64,000 bases of DNA from positions 248,001-312,000 of the forward strand of contig JAUIEJ010000003.1 in NCBI GenBank assembly GCA_030428885.1. Direction: 5' to 3'. A program made the translations under genes and the position numbers. This DNA is from Gemmatimonadota bacterium (GTDB lineage Bacteria; Gemmatimonadota; Gemmatimonadetes; Longimicrobiales; Gaopeijiaceae). Positions 8,927-18,411 of this stretch are shown in pieces. The number at the start of each line of letters is the position of its first letter. The stretch's first letter is position 1. The notes beneath the pieces are model-generated. The model ran no database searches. It was not told where the DNA came from and saw nothing but the letters and a program-made list of their open reading frames with translations.

Positions 8927-10177
8927 GTGGGCCGCTGGTTCCGCTCCTGGTCCATGGACCCGCCCCTGGTGGCGGGGGTGCTGATCCTGTCGATCTTCGG
9001 CATCGCCATGATCTACTCCGCCGGGGTCACCATCTCGCCCCAGCGGGTGGTGCAGGTGGCGTGGATCCGCCAACTGGCCTGGTTCGGTATCGCCCTGGGC
9101 GTCTTCACGGTGGTGAGCCGGATTCCCACGGGGTGGCTCGAGTGGGTGGCGGTGCCGGCCTACGTCATGAGCCTGGTGCTCCTGGCCGTGACCCTGGTCA
9201 TCGGCACGGGGGTGGGCACGGCGGCGGGCACCAAGAGCTCCATCGCCATCGCCGGCTTCCGCTTCCAGCCCGCCGAGGTGGCGAAGCTGGCCACGGTGCT
9301 GGTCCTGGCCCGCTACCTGGCGAGCCGGGGGAGCGCCCCGGCGAGCCTCCGGGACATGGTGGCCCCGGGCTTCCTGGCGGCGGTCCCCCTGGGGCTGGTG
9401 CTGCTCCAGCCCGACCTGGGCACGGCCCAGGCCTTCGTGGGCATCCTCTTCGCCACCCTCTTCTGGGCCGGGGCGCCCGTGTCGCTCCTGCTCCTCCTGG
9501 CGAGCCCGGTGGCGGCGCTGATCCTGGCCTTCGACACCCGGGTCTGGTCGGTCTACATCGTGGCCGTCATGGGGGCCCTCTACCTGCTGAGGTACCGGCT
9601 GTTTCTCTACGAATCGGCGGCGGTGCTCCTCACCAACTTCGCGGCGGGGACGATTGCACGGCCCCTGTGGGACTCCATGCCGCCGTATCAACAGAACCGG
9701 ATCCTGGTGTACCTCGACCCCCAGGTCGACCCGCGGGAGTCGGGCTACCACATCATCCAGTCCAAGATCGCCATCGGGAACGGCGGCATGTGGGGAAAGG
9801 GCTTCACCGACGGCACCCAGAAGCGCTACGACTTCCTTCCCGAGCAGCACACCGACTTCATCTTCAGCGTGGTCGGGGAGGAGCTGGGCTTCGTGGGGGT
9901 GATCCTGGCCCTCCTGGTCTTCGCCTGGGTCATGGCCCGCCTGGTGCGCCTCGCCGCCGACGCCGAGGATCCCTTTGCCGGCATCGTGCTCATGGGTATC
10001 TTCGGGGCCTGGCTCGTCCACATTTTCGTGAACGTCGGCATGACCGTGGGCGTCGTGCCCATCACCGGGATCCCCCTGCCGTTCGTGAGCTACGGGGGGT
10101 CCTTTCTCTTGATGTCGTGGGTCGCCGTGGCACTGGCCGTACGGGTGGGTCACGACGACGAGCGGGTCACCGGCTGA
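8927..10177 (+). CDS. rodA: RodA, SEDS-family peptidoglycan glycosyltransferase
   Basis: Polymerises lipid II into glycan strands during elongation, paired with PBP2. A GTG start gives 416 residues with about ten membrane segments. Signature stretches are LQPDLGTAQAF (with the conserved Asp), KIAIGNGGMWGKGF, FLPEQHTDFIFSVVGEELGF and the C-terminal GIPLPFVSYGGS. Its position after mrdA favours RodA over FtsW. Length and motifs are complete. Confidence 0.95.
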   Translation: MGRWFRSWSMDPPLVAGVLILSIFGIAMIYSAGVTISPQRVVQVAWIRQLAWFGIALGVFTVVSRIPTGWLEWVAVPAYVMSLVLLAVTLVIGTGVGTAAGTKSSIAIAGFRFQPAEVAKLATVLVLARYLASRGSAPASLRDMVAPGFLAAVPLGLVLLQPDLGTAQAFVGILFATLFWAGAPVSLLLLLASPVAALILAFDTRVWSVYIVAVMGALYLLRYRLFLYESAAVLLTNFAAGTIARPLWDSMPPYQQNRILVYLDPQVDPRESGYHIIQSKIAIGNGGMWGKGFTDGTQKRYDFLPEQHTDFIFSVVGEELGFVGVILALLVFAWVMARLVRLAADAEDPFAGIVLMGIFGAWLVHIFVNVGMTVGVVPITGIPLPFVSYGGSFLLMSWVAVALAVRVGHDDERVTG

Positions 10178-10213
10178 GGCCGGTTTCGCGCCGCACAACC
10201 GACGGGAGTCCCC

Positions 10214-11098
10214 ATGGCCTGGTTCCGGAAGGACAAGAAGCCCCTGAAGGCCGAGGATCGGCGAGACGTTCCCGCCGACGTCTTCGACAAGTGCGAGGGC
10301 TGCGGCGAGATCCTGTATCGGGAGAAGCTCGCCCAGAACCTCAACGTGTGCCCGAACTGCGGCTTCCACTTCCGGATCACGGCCGACCAGTACCAGGAGC
10401 TGCTCCTGGACGAGGGGTCGTTCGAGGAACTCGACGCCCACCTCCGGAGCGGCGATCCCCTGGGCTTCGTCGACCTCAAGGCCTACCCCGACCGCATCGC
10501 CGCCGCCGAGAAGAAGGTGGGCCGGGGCGAGGCCGTGCTCACGGGCACGGGGACGCTCCACGGCATCCCGGTGGCCGTGGCCATCATGGACTTCCGCTTC
10601 ATCGGCGGGTCCATGGGCTCGGTGGTGGGCGAGAAGATCGCCCGGGCCGGCCGGGCCGCCCTGGAGGAGAAGCGCCCCTTCCTGGTGGTGAGCGCCTCGG
10701 GCGGGGCCCGCATGATGGAGGGCATCTATTCCCTCATGCAGATGGCCAAGACGGCGTCGGTCCTGGCGCGGCTCCACGAGGCGGGGATTCCGTTCGTCTC
10801 GATCCTCACCGATCCCACCACGGGGGGCGTGACGGCCAGCTACGCCATGCTGGGCGACGTCCACCTCGCCGAGCCTGGGTCCCTCATCGGATTCGCCGGG
10901 CCCCGGGTCATCGAGGAGACCATCAAGCAGGAGCTGCCCCGGGACTTCCAGCGGGCCGAGTTCCTCATGGAGCACGGCATGGTGGACCGCATCGTCGACC
11001 GCCGCCGCCTCAAGGGCACCATCGCCCTCCTCCTGCGGCACATGCGGGACGAGTGGCCCGACGACGGTTCCCGCCCCACCGCGGACGCCACGGGGTGA
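10214..11098 (+). CDS. accD: Acetyl-CoA carboxylase carboxyltransferase subunit beta
   Basis: Transfers CO2 from biotin to acetyl-CoA in the first step of fatty-acid synthesis, with AccA (not in this window). It has 294 residues. The N-terminal zinc ribbon has Cys27, Cys30, Cys46 and Cys49 (CEGC and CPNC). The crotonase-type core has SASGGARMMEG and DPTTGGVTASYAMLGD, typical of the beta subunit. ATG at 10214 has GGGAG at 10204-10208. The stop overlaps the folC start (GTGA). Confidence 0.97.
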   Translation: MAWFRKDKKPLKAEDRRDVPADVFDKCEGCGEILYREKLAQNLNVCPNCGFHFRITADQYQELLLDEGSFEELDAHLRSGDPLGFVDLKAYPDRIAAAEKKVGRGEAVLTGTGTLHGIPVAVAIMDFRFIGGSMGSVVGEKIARAGRAALEEKRPFLVVSASGGARMMEGIYSLMQMAKTASVLARLHEAGIPFVSILTDPTTGGVTASYAMLGDVHLAEPGSLIGFAGPRVIEETIKQELPRDFQRAEFLMEHGMVDRIVDRRRLKGTIALLLRHMRDEWPDDGSRPTADATG

Positions 11099-12441
11099 GC
11101 CGGTCGTCGGCGCCGGACCGCCTCGACCGCCCCTTCAACGATCCCCTCTTCGAGCGCCTCTTTCCGCCGCTCCCCGCCGGGGTGCATTGGGGGCTCGAGC
11201 GGGTGGAGCACGCCCTGGACGACCTGGGCCGCCCCGAACGGCGGGACCCGGCGCTCCACGTGGGCGGCACCAACGGCAAGGGGTCGGTGGCGTCGACCTG
11301 CGCCGCCGTGCTCCAGGGGGCCGGACGCCGCACCGGGCTCTACACCTCTCCCCACCTCTGCTCGGTGCGGGAGCGGTTCCAGGTCGACGGGAGCCCCCTC
11401 GCCGAGGCGAGCCTCGTGGCCTACGCCGACGAGATCCGGAGTGTGGTGGAGGCCCGGGGGCTGACCTTCTTCGAAGCCGCCACGGTGCTGGCGTTCCACG
11501 CCTTCGCCCGGGAAGGGGTGGAGGTGCAGGTGATCGAGGTGGGCCTGGGGGGGCGCCTCGACGCCACCAACGTCCTCACCCCCGTGGCCTGCGCCCTCAC
11601 CAACGTGGCCCTGGACCACGCCGAGTTCCTGGGCGACACCCTCCCGGCCATCGCCCGGGAGAAGGCGGGCATCATCAAGGCCGGGGTTCCGGTGGTCACG
11701 GCCGAGACCGCTCCCGAGTTGCTGGCGGTGTTCCGGGAGGTGGCCGACGCCCGGGGCGCCGAGCTCACCGCCCTGGATCCCACGGTGGATCTCACCGAGG
11801 TGGAGGTGGAGCGGGACCACACGGCCTTCACCATGGAGACCGGGGCCTGGGGCACGCTCCGGCTCCGCACGCCCCTGGTGGGCCGGCACCAGGCCGCCAA
11901 CGCGGCCCTGGCCGTGTCGCTCCTGGGCCACCTGCCCCCCGCGTTGCGCCCCACGGGCGCCGACGTGGTGTCGGGCGTGGCCGGCGTCCGGTGGCCGGGG
12001 CGGGACCAGATCGAGGAGATCGACGGCACCACCTGGATCTTCGACGTGGCCCACAACGTGGCGGGCATCGACTCCCTGGTGTCGGTGCTCGATCGGCTCC
12101 GGCTGCCCGAACCCCGGGTGGCCCTGGTGGGGGTGCTGGGCGACAAGGAGTGGCGTCGCATGCTCCCGCCGCTCCTGGGGCGGGTGGACCGGGCCGTCCT
12201 CACCCAGCCGCCGTCGGCCCCCGAGACCCGGCGCTGGGACCCCGCCGAGGCCCTGGCGGCCGTGGGCGCCGACTCGGGCGAGCTCTGCCCGGTGACGGTG
12301 GAGGCCCGGTTCGCCACGGCCCTGGACCAGGCGCGGCGGGCCGCCGGGAGCGGCACGGTGGTGGTCACGGGCTCGTGCCACACCGTGGGCGACGCCCTGC
12401 GGGAGGTGGGGCGGGTTCCGTTCGGAATGGCGCCCTTCTAG
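11095..12441 (+). CDS. folC: Folylpolyglutamate synthase / dihydrofolate synthase
   Basis: Adds glutamate to folates, and in many bacteria also to dihydropteroate. GTG at 11095 overlaps the accD stop and gives 448 residues. Mur-ligase-like ATPase motifs are present: P-loop GGTNGKGS, TSPHLCSVRERF, GLGGRLDATNV, the catalytic-loop REKAGIIK, and the C-terminal-domain FDVAHNVAGI, which replaces the usual DGAHN-type motif. The accD-folC order is common in bacteria. The open frame extends far upstream through rodA and accD, but those codons are out-of-frame shadows. Confidence 0.93.
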   Translation: MSRSSAPDRLDRPFNDPLFERLFPPLPAGVHWGLERVEHALDDLGRPERRDPALHVGGTNGKGSVASTCAAVLQGAGRRTGLYTSPHLCSVRERFQVDGSPLAEASLVAYADEIRSVVEARGLTFFEAATVLAFHAFAREGVEVQVIEVGLGGRLDATNVLTPVACALTNVALDHAEFLGDTLPAIAREKAGIIKAGVPVVTAETAPELLAVFREVADARGAELTALDPTVDLTEVEVERDHTAFTMETGAWGTLRLRTPLVGRHQAANAALAVSLLGHLPPALRPTGADVVSGVAGVRWPGRDQIEEIDGTTWIFDVAHNVAGIDSLVSVLDRLRLPEPRVALVGVLGDKEWRRMLPPLLGRVDRAVLTQPPSAPETRRWDPAEALAAVGADSGELCPVTVEARFATALDQARRAAGSGTVVVTGSCHTVGDALREVGRVPFGMAPF

Positions 12442-12449
12442 CTTCCGCC

Positions 12450-13739
12450 ATGGCTTCTTCCGACTTCGCCCGGCTGCCGGGATTTCGCGACTTCCCCCCC
12501 GAGGAGATGGCCCTGCGGACCCACGTCTTCGAGGCGTGGCGCCGGGTGGCCCGGCGGTACGGTTTTCAGGAGTACGACGGCCCGCCGCTGGAGGCGCTGG
12601 AGCTGTACGTGGAGAAGAGCGGCGAGGAGATCGTCGGTCAGCTCTACAACTTCACCGACAAGGGCCACCGGGAAGTGGCCCTCCGCCCCGAGATGACGCC
12701 GTCTCTGGCCCGGATCCTGGGGGAACGCAGCCGCGCCCTCCCCAAGCCCATCCGGTGGTTCAGCACCCCCCAGCTCTTCCGGTACGAGCGGCAGCAGCGG
12801 GGGCGGCTCCGGGAGCACTTCCAGTGGAACGTCGACATCGTGGGCGAGGCCGGCGTGGCCGCCGATGCCGAGGTCCTGGCCGTGGCTCTGGACGGGCTCC
12901 GGGAACTGGGACTGGGCCCCGACGACGTCCGGGCCCGGGTGTCGGACCGCCGCCTCCTGGCGGCCCTCATGCGCAGCGCCGGCGTGGCGGACGACCGACT
13001 CACGGCGGCCTACGCCGTGGTGGACAAGGTGGAGCGCGAAACGCGGGAGCGGAGTCGGGGGCGGCTGATGGCCGAAGCCGGCCTCGACGCCACCGGCGCC
13101 GACGCCATTCTGGACCTCTTCGACGCCCCGGGGCTGGACGCCGTTCGGGAGCGCTTCGGAGACCGGGAGGAGGTGGCCGAGGCCCTGACCCGGTTCGACG
13201 AGTACCTGGCCACCCTCGAGGGACTGGGGCTGGGCTCGTTCGTCGATTTCGACCTGACCATCGTCCGGGGACTGGCCTACTACACGGGCATCGTCTTCGA
13301 GGTGTTCGACGCCCGGGGCGAGCTCCGGGCCGTCTGCGGTGGAGGCCGCTACGACCGGCTCCTGGAACTGGTGGGGGGCGAGCCCCTTCCCGCGGTGGGG
13401 TTCGGCATGGGCGACGTGGTCCTCACCGAACTGCTCCGGGATCTGGACCGCCTTCCCGACGTGTCCCGGAGCGTGGACTGGTTCGTGGTGGTCATCGGCG
13501 ACGATCTCCGCCCCCGGGCCCTGGACGTGGCCCGGAGGCTCCGGGACCGGGGCGAGTCGGTGGCGTACAGCCTCCGGAGCCACGCGGTGCGCAAGCAGTT
13601 CAAGGCCGCCGAGAGCGAGGGGGCCCGCAGGGTGCTGGTCCTGGCTCCCGACGAAGCGGCCCGGGACGAGGCGGTGGTGCGGGACATGGCCACGGGCGAG
13701 GAGCGCACCGTGTCTCTCGCGTCTCTGGACGTCGACTGA
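12450..13739 (+). CDS. hisS: Histidyl-tRNA synthetase
   Basis: Charges tRNA-His. The ATG at 12450, eight bases after folC, gives 429 residues. The class II core has motif 2 FRYERQQRGRLREHFQWN, the histidine signature VRGLAYYTGIVFE and CGGGRYDRLLEL. A complete C-terminal anticodon-binding domain (FVVVIGDDLRPRAL to GARRVLVLAPDE) argues against the shorter HisZ regulatory paralogue. Two signature positions differ from the common bacterial form: REHFQ instead of R(E/Q)FHQ, and RGLAYY instead of RGLDYY. Both point to a divergent HisRS subclass. Confidence 0.93.
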   Translation: MASSDFARLPGFRDFPPEEMALRTHVFEAWRRVARRYGFQEYDGPPLEALELYVEKSGEEIVGQLYNFTDKGHREVALRPEMTPSLARILGERSRALPKPIRWFSTPQLFRYERQQRGRLREHFQWNVDIVGEAGVAADAEVLAVALDGLRELGLGPDDVRARVSDRRLLAALMRSAGVADDRLTAAYAVVDKVERETRERSRGRLMAEAGLDATGADAILDLFDAPGLDAVRERFGDREEVAEALTRFDEYLATLEGLGLGSFVDFDLTIVRGLAYYTGIVFEVFDARGELRAVCGGGRYDRLLELVGGEPLPAVGFGMGDVVLTELLRDLDRLPDVSRSVDWFVVVIGDDLRPRALDVARRLRDRGESVAYSLRSHAVRKQFKAAESEGARRVLVLAPDEAARDEAVVRDMATGEERTVSLASLDVD

Positions 13740-13744
13740 CGGGC

Positions 13745-14047
13745 GTGGCCCGGGAGCCAGGAACCCCTGAGTCCCAGGCGGCCCGGGAGGTGACCCACCG
13801 GGCCATTCGGCGCCTGGGGTTCCTGGAGACGATGTTGATGATGGCGGCGGGTCTCTTCGCCCTCCTGGCGGGGGCCCTGGCCGCCCTCGTGGTGGCCGAG
13901 GTGACGGGGTGGGCCTTCCGGCCCGTCTGGATCGCCGCGAGTGTGATCTTCTTCGTGGTGCCCGGCGGCGTGGTGCTGATCCGGTCACGGCGAGACGAGG
14001 CGGAGCGACTGGCCCGCCTCGAACGAGCGACTTCCACCGACGACTGA
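13745..14047 (+). CDS. Small two-segment membrane protein, unknown function
   Basis: GTG at 13745, five bases after hisS, gives 100 residues; proS follows after one base. Residues about 1-30 are charged (THRAIRRLGFLE). Two hydrophobic helices follow at about 33-55 (MLMMAAGLFALLAGALAALVVAEV) and 61-81 (VWIAASVIFFVVPGGVVLI), and then a basic/acidic tail (RSRRDEAERLARLERA). No family recognised. Its fixed place between two tRNA-synthetase genes suggests only cotranscription. The reading frame is real because it fits the gap with coupled spacing. Confidence 0.7.
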   Translation: MAREPGTPESQAAREVTHRAIRRLGFLETMLMMAAGLFALLAGALAALVVAEVTGWAFRPVWIAASVIFFVVPGGVVLIRSRRDEAERLARLERATSTDD

Positions 14048-14048
14048 C

Positions 14049-15512
14049 ATGGCGGACGACCGGAAGCTGACCCCGCGGAGCGAGGACTTCGCGGCCTGGT
14101 ACAACGAGATCGTGCAGCGGGCCGAACTGGCCGACTACTCCCCGGTCCGGGGCAGCATGGTGATCCGGCCGTGGGGCTACGGCATCTGGGAGCGCATGCA
14201 GCGGGCCCTGGACGACATGTTCAAGGCCACGGGCCACGAAAACGCGTACTTCCCCCTCCTGATCCCCATGAGCTTCATCGAGAAGGAGAAGGAGCACGTG
14301 GAGGGGTTCAAGCCCGAACTGGCCATCGTGACCCACGCCGGGGGGAAGGAGCTCGAGGAGCCCCTGTTGATCCGGCCCACCTCCGAGACCGTGATCCTGG
14401 AGATGTTCGGGAAGTGGGTGCAGTCCTATCGCGATCTCCCGCTGTTGATCAACCAGTGGGCCAACGTCATGCGGTGGGAACTCCGCCCGCGTCTCTTCCT
14501 GCGCACCGCCGAGTTCCTCTGGCAGGAGGGCCACACGGCCCACGCCTCGGCCGAGGAGGCCGAAGAGGAGACCCTGCGCATGCTGGGGGTCTACCGGGAC
14601 TTCATGGAGAACTGGATCGGCATGCCCCCCATCACGGGCCTCAAGAGCGAGTCCGAGAAGTTCGCCGGCGCCGTGCGGACCTACGCCTGTGAAGCCCTCA
14701 TGCAGGACAACAAGGCGCTCCAGGCCGGCACCTCCCACTTCCTCGGGCAGAACTTCTCCCGGGCCGCCGACTTCACCTTCCAGAGCGAAGCGGGCACGGA
14801 GGAGTATCCCTGGAGCACCTCGTGGGGCGTGTCCACCCGCATGGTGGGCGGCATGGTCATGACCCACGGCGACGACGACGGCCTCGTGGTGCCGCCGCGC
14901 CTCGCGCCGACCCAGGTGGTGGTGGTGCCCATCTACCGCAACGACGAGGAGCGGTCGGCCACCCTGGCCAAGGCCGCCGAGGTGGAGGCCCGTCTCCGGG
15001 ACGACGGCGTCCGGGTCAAGGTCGACGGCCGGGACCATCTCAACCCCGGGGCCAAGTTCTACGAGTGGGAGCGGAAGGGCGTGCCGCTGCGGGTGGAGAT
15101 CGGCCCGAAGGACCTGGAGAAGGGCAGCCTGTGCATCGCCCGGCGGGTCGTGCCCGAGGGGGAGAAGCGCAAGGTGTTCCCGGCCGAGGCCGAGGCCCTG
15201 GCCTCCATCCCCGGCCGCCTCGACGCCCTCCAGACCGACCTCCGGGATCGGGCCGTGGCCCGCCGCGAGGAGAACTCGTACCGGGGCGTGTCCGACTGGG
15301 GCGAGATGAAGGAGATCCTCGAGACGAAGGGCGGGTTCGTATACACCGGGTGGTCCGGCGACCCCGCGGTGGAAGCCCGGGCCAAGGAGGAGCTCAAGGC
15401 CACCATCCGGGTGATCCCCGGCGAGGAGTTCCGGTCCGATACCGCGCCGGACCGGTGCATCTCCGGCGAGGGGGCGGCGGCCCACGAGGTGGTGTGGGCC
15501 CGGGCGTACTGA
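14049..15512 (+). CDS. proS: Prolyl-tRNA synthetase, short archaeal/eukaryote-like type
   Basis: Charges tRNA-Pro. At 487 residues it lacks the editing insertion found in the long bacterial enzyme. The class II core has YSPVRGSMVIRPWGYGIWE, motif 2 NVMRWELRPRLFLRTAEFLWQEGH-type residues (RTAEFLWQEGHTAH) and motif 3 GVSTRMVGGMVMTHGDD. An anticodon domain follows, then the C-terminal extension ending in WARAY, typical of this type. The extension in characterised members binds zinc with four cysteines; only one (CISGEG) is visible here, so the metal site seems lost. lysA overlaps its end. Confidence 0.95.
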   Translation: MADDRKLTPRSEDFAAWYNEIVQRAELADYSPVRGSMVIRPWGYGIWERMQRALDDMFKATGHENAYFPLLIPMSFIEKEKEHVEGFKPELAIVTHAGGKELEEPLLIRPTSETVILEMFGKWVQSYRDLPLLINQWANVMRWELRPRLFLRTAEFLWQEGHTAHASAEEAEEETLRMLGVYRDFMENWIGMPPITGLKSESEKFAGAVRTYACEALMQDNKALQAGTSHFLGQNFSRAADFTFQSEAGTEEYPWSTSWGVSTRMVGGMVMTHGDDDGLVVPPRLAPTQVVVVPIYRNDEERSATLAKAAEVEARLRDDGVRVKVDGRDHLNPGAKFYEWERKGVPLRVEIGPKDLEKGSLCIARRVVPEGEKRKVFPAEAEALASIPGRLDALQTDLRDRAVARREENSYRGVSDWGEMKEILETKGGFVYTGWSGDPAVEARAKEELKATIRVIPGEEFRSDTAPDRCISGEGAAAHEVVWARAY

Positions 15513-16813
15513 CCGGCCCGTTTCCGCGGCGAGACGGCGTTCTCCACGGCGGGTCCCACCGCCTGGACGCCCTGGCCGAAGAGTTCGGCACGCCCCTCTA
15601 CGTCTACGACCTGGACGCCGTGGAGGGCGCCTATCGCCGCCTCCTCGACGCCTTCGCCGGGGTGCCCCTGGACGTGGCCTACAGCGTGAAGGCCAACGGG
15701 GCCCTGGCCGTGCTCCACCGGCTGGCGTCGCTGGGGGCCGGCGCCGACATCGTCAGCGAAGGCGAACTGTTCCGGGCCCTGCGGGCGGGCATCCCGGCCC
15801 ACCGGATCGTCTTCGCCGGCGTGGCGAAGTCCGAGGCCGAGATGGAGGCGGCGCTCCGGGCCGGGATCCGGGCCTTCAACGTGGAGAGCGCCGGCGAACT
15901 CGAGCGTCTCGACGGTGTGGCGGAGCGCCTCGGCGTGGTGGCCCCCTTCGCCGTGCGGGTGAACCCCGACGTCCTCTCGCCGACGCCCCACGAGTACACC
16001 CGGACGGGCCACGCCAGCACCAAGTTCGGCGTGGGCCCCGACGAGGCGCTGGAGCTCTACGCCCGCGCCCGGGCCCGCCCCACCCTGAAGGCCGTGGGGG
16101 TGGACGCCCACATCGGGTCCCAGATCCGGGAGGTGGAGCCCTTCGTCCAGGCCCTCGCCCGCCTCGAGACCGTGGTGCACGGCCTCCGGGCACAGGGGGA
16201 GGCGCTGGAGTTCCTGGACATGGGAGGCGGCTTCGGGGTGGCCTACGAACCCGGGGTGGAGCCCTCCGATCACGGCGGCACCCTGGATCTTCGCACCCTG
16301 GCCCGGGAACTGGGCCCCCGGGTGCGGGCCCTGGGACTGCGACTGATCCTGGAGCCCGGGCGCTCCATCGTGGGCGAGGCCGGCGTCATGCTCACCCGGG
16401 TGGAGATCGTGAAGCGCTCGGGAGACAAGGTCTTCGTGGTGGTGGACGGGGGCATGACCGAGCTGATCCGCCCCAGCCACTACGGGGGCTACCATCACAT
16501 CGAGCCCGTGGTGGCGCGGCCGGACCCGCAGGGGCCCGTGGTGGTGGACGTCGTGGGGCCCATCTGCGAAACCGGCGACTTCCTGGCCCGGGACCGGGCC
16601 CTGGCCCTTCCGCGTCCCGGCGACCTCCTGGCCGTCCGCACCGCCGGCGCCTACGGCTTCACCATGGCGTCCAACTACAACGCTCGTCGCCGGCCCGCCG
16701 AGGCCGCCGTCTCCGGCGACCGGGTGGAACTGATCCGCGCCCGGGAGTCCCTGGACGACCTGATCCGGGGCGAACGCATGCCCTTCGACGACCTCGCCAC
16801 CCCTCCGTCCTGA
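15494..16813 (+). CDS. lysA: Diaminopimelate decarboxylase
   Basis: PLP enzyme that decarboxylates meso-diaminopimelate to lysine. The PLP lysine is in [12 protein letters not shown]. Other family marks are [16 protein letters not shown] (phosphate loop), LEPGRSIVG, the catalytic Cys region [11 protein letters not shown], and [16 protein letters not shown] at 15494 gives 439 residues and overlaps proS by 19 bases. An in-frame CTG at 15509 would overlap the proS stop as CTGA and give 434 residues with a natural N-terminus ([18 protein letters not shown]). The open frame starting at 14822 is proS in another frame. Confidence 0.94.
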   Translation: MGPGVLTGPFPRRDGVLHGGSHRLDALAEEFGTPLYVYDLDAVEGAYRRLLDAFAGVPLDVAYSVKANGALAVLHRLASLGAGADIVSEGELFRALRAGIPAHRIVFAGVAKSEAEMEAALRAGIRAFNVESAGELERLDGVAERLGVVAPFAVRVNPDVLSPTPHEYTRTGHASTKFGVGPDEALELYARARARPTLKAVGVDAHIGSQIREVEPFVQALARLETVVHGLRAQGEALEFLDMGGGFGVAYEPGVEPSDHGGTLDLRTLARELGPRVRALGLRLILEPGRSIVGEAGVMLTRVEIVKRSGDKVFVVVDGGMTELIRPSHYGGYHHIEPVVARPDPQGPVVVDVVGPICETGDFLARDRALALPRPGDLLAVRTAGAYGFTMASNYNARRRPAEAAVSGDRVELIRARESLDDLIRGERMPFDDLATPPS

Positions 16814-16844
16814 CGGCCCCCTTTCACCTCCTCACCCCACCGCC

Positions 16845-18398
16845 ATGCACGACCACGACCGCGTTCTGATCCTCGACTTCGGGTCCCAGTACACCCAGCT
16901 CATCGCCCGTCGCATCCGGGAGGAACGGGTCTACTGCGAGATCCACCCCCCGGATCGGAGCGCCGACTGGATCCGGGAGTGGAATCCCGACGGGCTGATT
17001 CTCTCGGGCGGACCCTCGTCGGTGTACGACGACGGCGTGCCCTCGCTGGATCCCGGGGTGCTGGACCTCGGTGTGCCGATCCTGGGCATCTGCTACGGGA
17101 TGCAGCTCCTGGCCCAGCTCAAGGGGGCCCGGGTGGAGCGGGGCAAGCGGGAGTACGGGCGGGCCGAACTCACCGTGCGGGCCGGGGAGGGGCTGTTCGA
17201 CGGCTTCGACCCCGGCGAGGAGACCCAGATCTGGTGTTCCCACGGAGACCACGTGGACACGGCGCCGGAAGGGTGGGAGGTCCTGGCCTCCACCGCGTCC
17301 CTTCCGGTGGCGGCGTTCAGCGACGCGGCCTCCCGGCTCTACGGCGTCCAGTTCCACCCCGAGGTGGCCCACACCGTCCGGGGCGAGGAGGTGATCTCCA
17401 ACTTCCTCTTCGCCATCTGCGGCTGTCGCCCGTCGTGGACCGCCGGGGCCTTCATCGACGAGAGCGTGGCCCGGATCCGCGACGAGGTGGGCGACGACGC
17501 GGCGGTGATCTGCGGCCTCTCGGGCGGGGTGGACTCGTCGGTGGCCGCCACCCTGGTGCACCGGGCCGTGGGCGACCGCCTCACCTGCATTTTCGTGGAC
17601 AACGGCTTGCTGCGGAAAGGCGAGCGGGAGGGGGTGGAGCGCACCTTCCGCAAACACATGGGGATCCGACTGGTGGTGGTGGACGCCGTGGACGAATTCC
17701 TCGGCGCCCTGGAGGGGGTGGAGGACCCGGAGCAGAAGCGACGGGCCATCGGGACCACCTTCTGGCAGGTGTTCGGTCGGGTGGCGAAGTCGGAAGGGGA
17801 GGGGGCCCGCTTCTTCGTCCAGGGCACCCTCTATCCCGACGTCATCGAGTCCGTCTCGGCCACCGGGGGGCCGTCGGCCACCATCAAGACCCACCACAAC
17901 CTGGTGGAGTTTCCCGAGGGGGTTTCGTTCCAGGTCATCGAGCCTCTGCGGGAGCTCTTCAAGGACGAAGTGCGGAACGTGGGACGGGAACTGGGACTCC
18001 CGGAGGAGTTCATCGGCCGTCATCCCTTCCCGGGGCCGGGGCTGGGCATCCGGGTGCTCGGTGAGATCACCCGGGACCGCCTCGACACCCTGCGGGAAGC
18101 CGACGCCATCTACCTGGAGGAGATCCGGGAGGCGGGGCTCTACGACGAAATCTGGCAGGCCTTCGCCGTCCATCTCCCGGTGCGCTCCGTGGGGGTCATG
18201 GGCGACGCCCGGACCTACGACAACGTCATCGCCCTCCGGGCCGTGACGTCGAGAGACGGGATGACCGCCGACTGGTTCCAGTTCCCCCACGACGTCCTGG
18301 GGCGCATCTCCACCCGCATCATCAACGAGGTGGACGGCGTGAACCGGGTCACCTACGACGTGAGCTCCAAACCTCCCGCCACCATCGAGTGGGAGTAG
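16845..18398 (+). CDS. guaA: GMP synthase (glutamine-hydrolysing)
   Basis: Converts XMP to GMP using glutamine and ATP. The 517-residue protein has an N-terminal class I amidotransferase: nucleophile Cys in [10 protein letters not shown], His/Glu in GVQFHPEV. The ATP-pyrophosphatase domain follows with the PP-loop [10 protein letters not shown], and the C-terminal dimerisation domain ends KPPATIEWE, as is usual. ATG at 16845 lies 31 bases after lysA. Complete and ordinary. Confidence 0.97.
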   Translation: MHDHDRVLILDFGSQYTQLIARRIREERVYCEIHPPDRSADWIREWNPDGLILSGGPSSVYDDGVPSLDPGVLDLGVPILGICYGMQLLAQLKGARVERGKREYGRAELTVRAGEGLFDGFDPGEETQIWCSHGDHVDTAPEGWEVLASTASLPVAAFSDAASRLYGVQFHPEVAHTVRGEEVISNFLFAICGCRPSWTAGAFIDESVARIRDEVGDDAAVICGLSGGVDSSVAATLVHRAVGDRLTCIFVDNGLLRKGEREGVERTFRKHMGIRLVVVDAVDEFLGALEGVEDPEQKRRAIGTTFWQVFGRVAKSEGEGARFFVQGTLYPDVIESVSATGGPSATIKTHHNLVEFPEGVSFQVIEPLRELFKDEVRNVGRELGLPEEFIGRHPFPGPGLGIRVLGEITRDRLDTLREADAIYLEEIREAGLYDEIWQAFAVHLPVRSVGVMGDARTYDNVIALRAVTSRDGMTADWFQFPHDVLGRISTRIINEVDGVNRVTYDVSSKPPATIEWE

Positions 18399-18411
18399 CC
18401 CGGAGGGAACC

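Noticed and set aside
6908-11041. A 1377-residue minus-strand open frame antisense to mreD-mrdA-rodA-accD
   Set aside because: It is a by-product of strong GC bias in codon third positions: low-complexity H/G/P/R/D composition, no domain, and it fully opposes well-defined genes.
8809-11094. A possible RodA/AccD-FolC giant fusion (open frame of 1210 codons)
   Set aside because: Only the last 448 codons are FolC; the rest is rodA and accD read out of frame.
12450-13739. HisZ (ATP-phosphoribosyltransferase regulatory subunit) instead of HisRS
   Set aside because: The C-terminal anticodon-binding domain and motif 2 are complete, which HisZ lacks.
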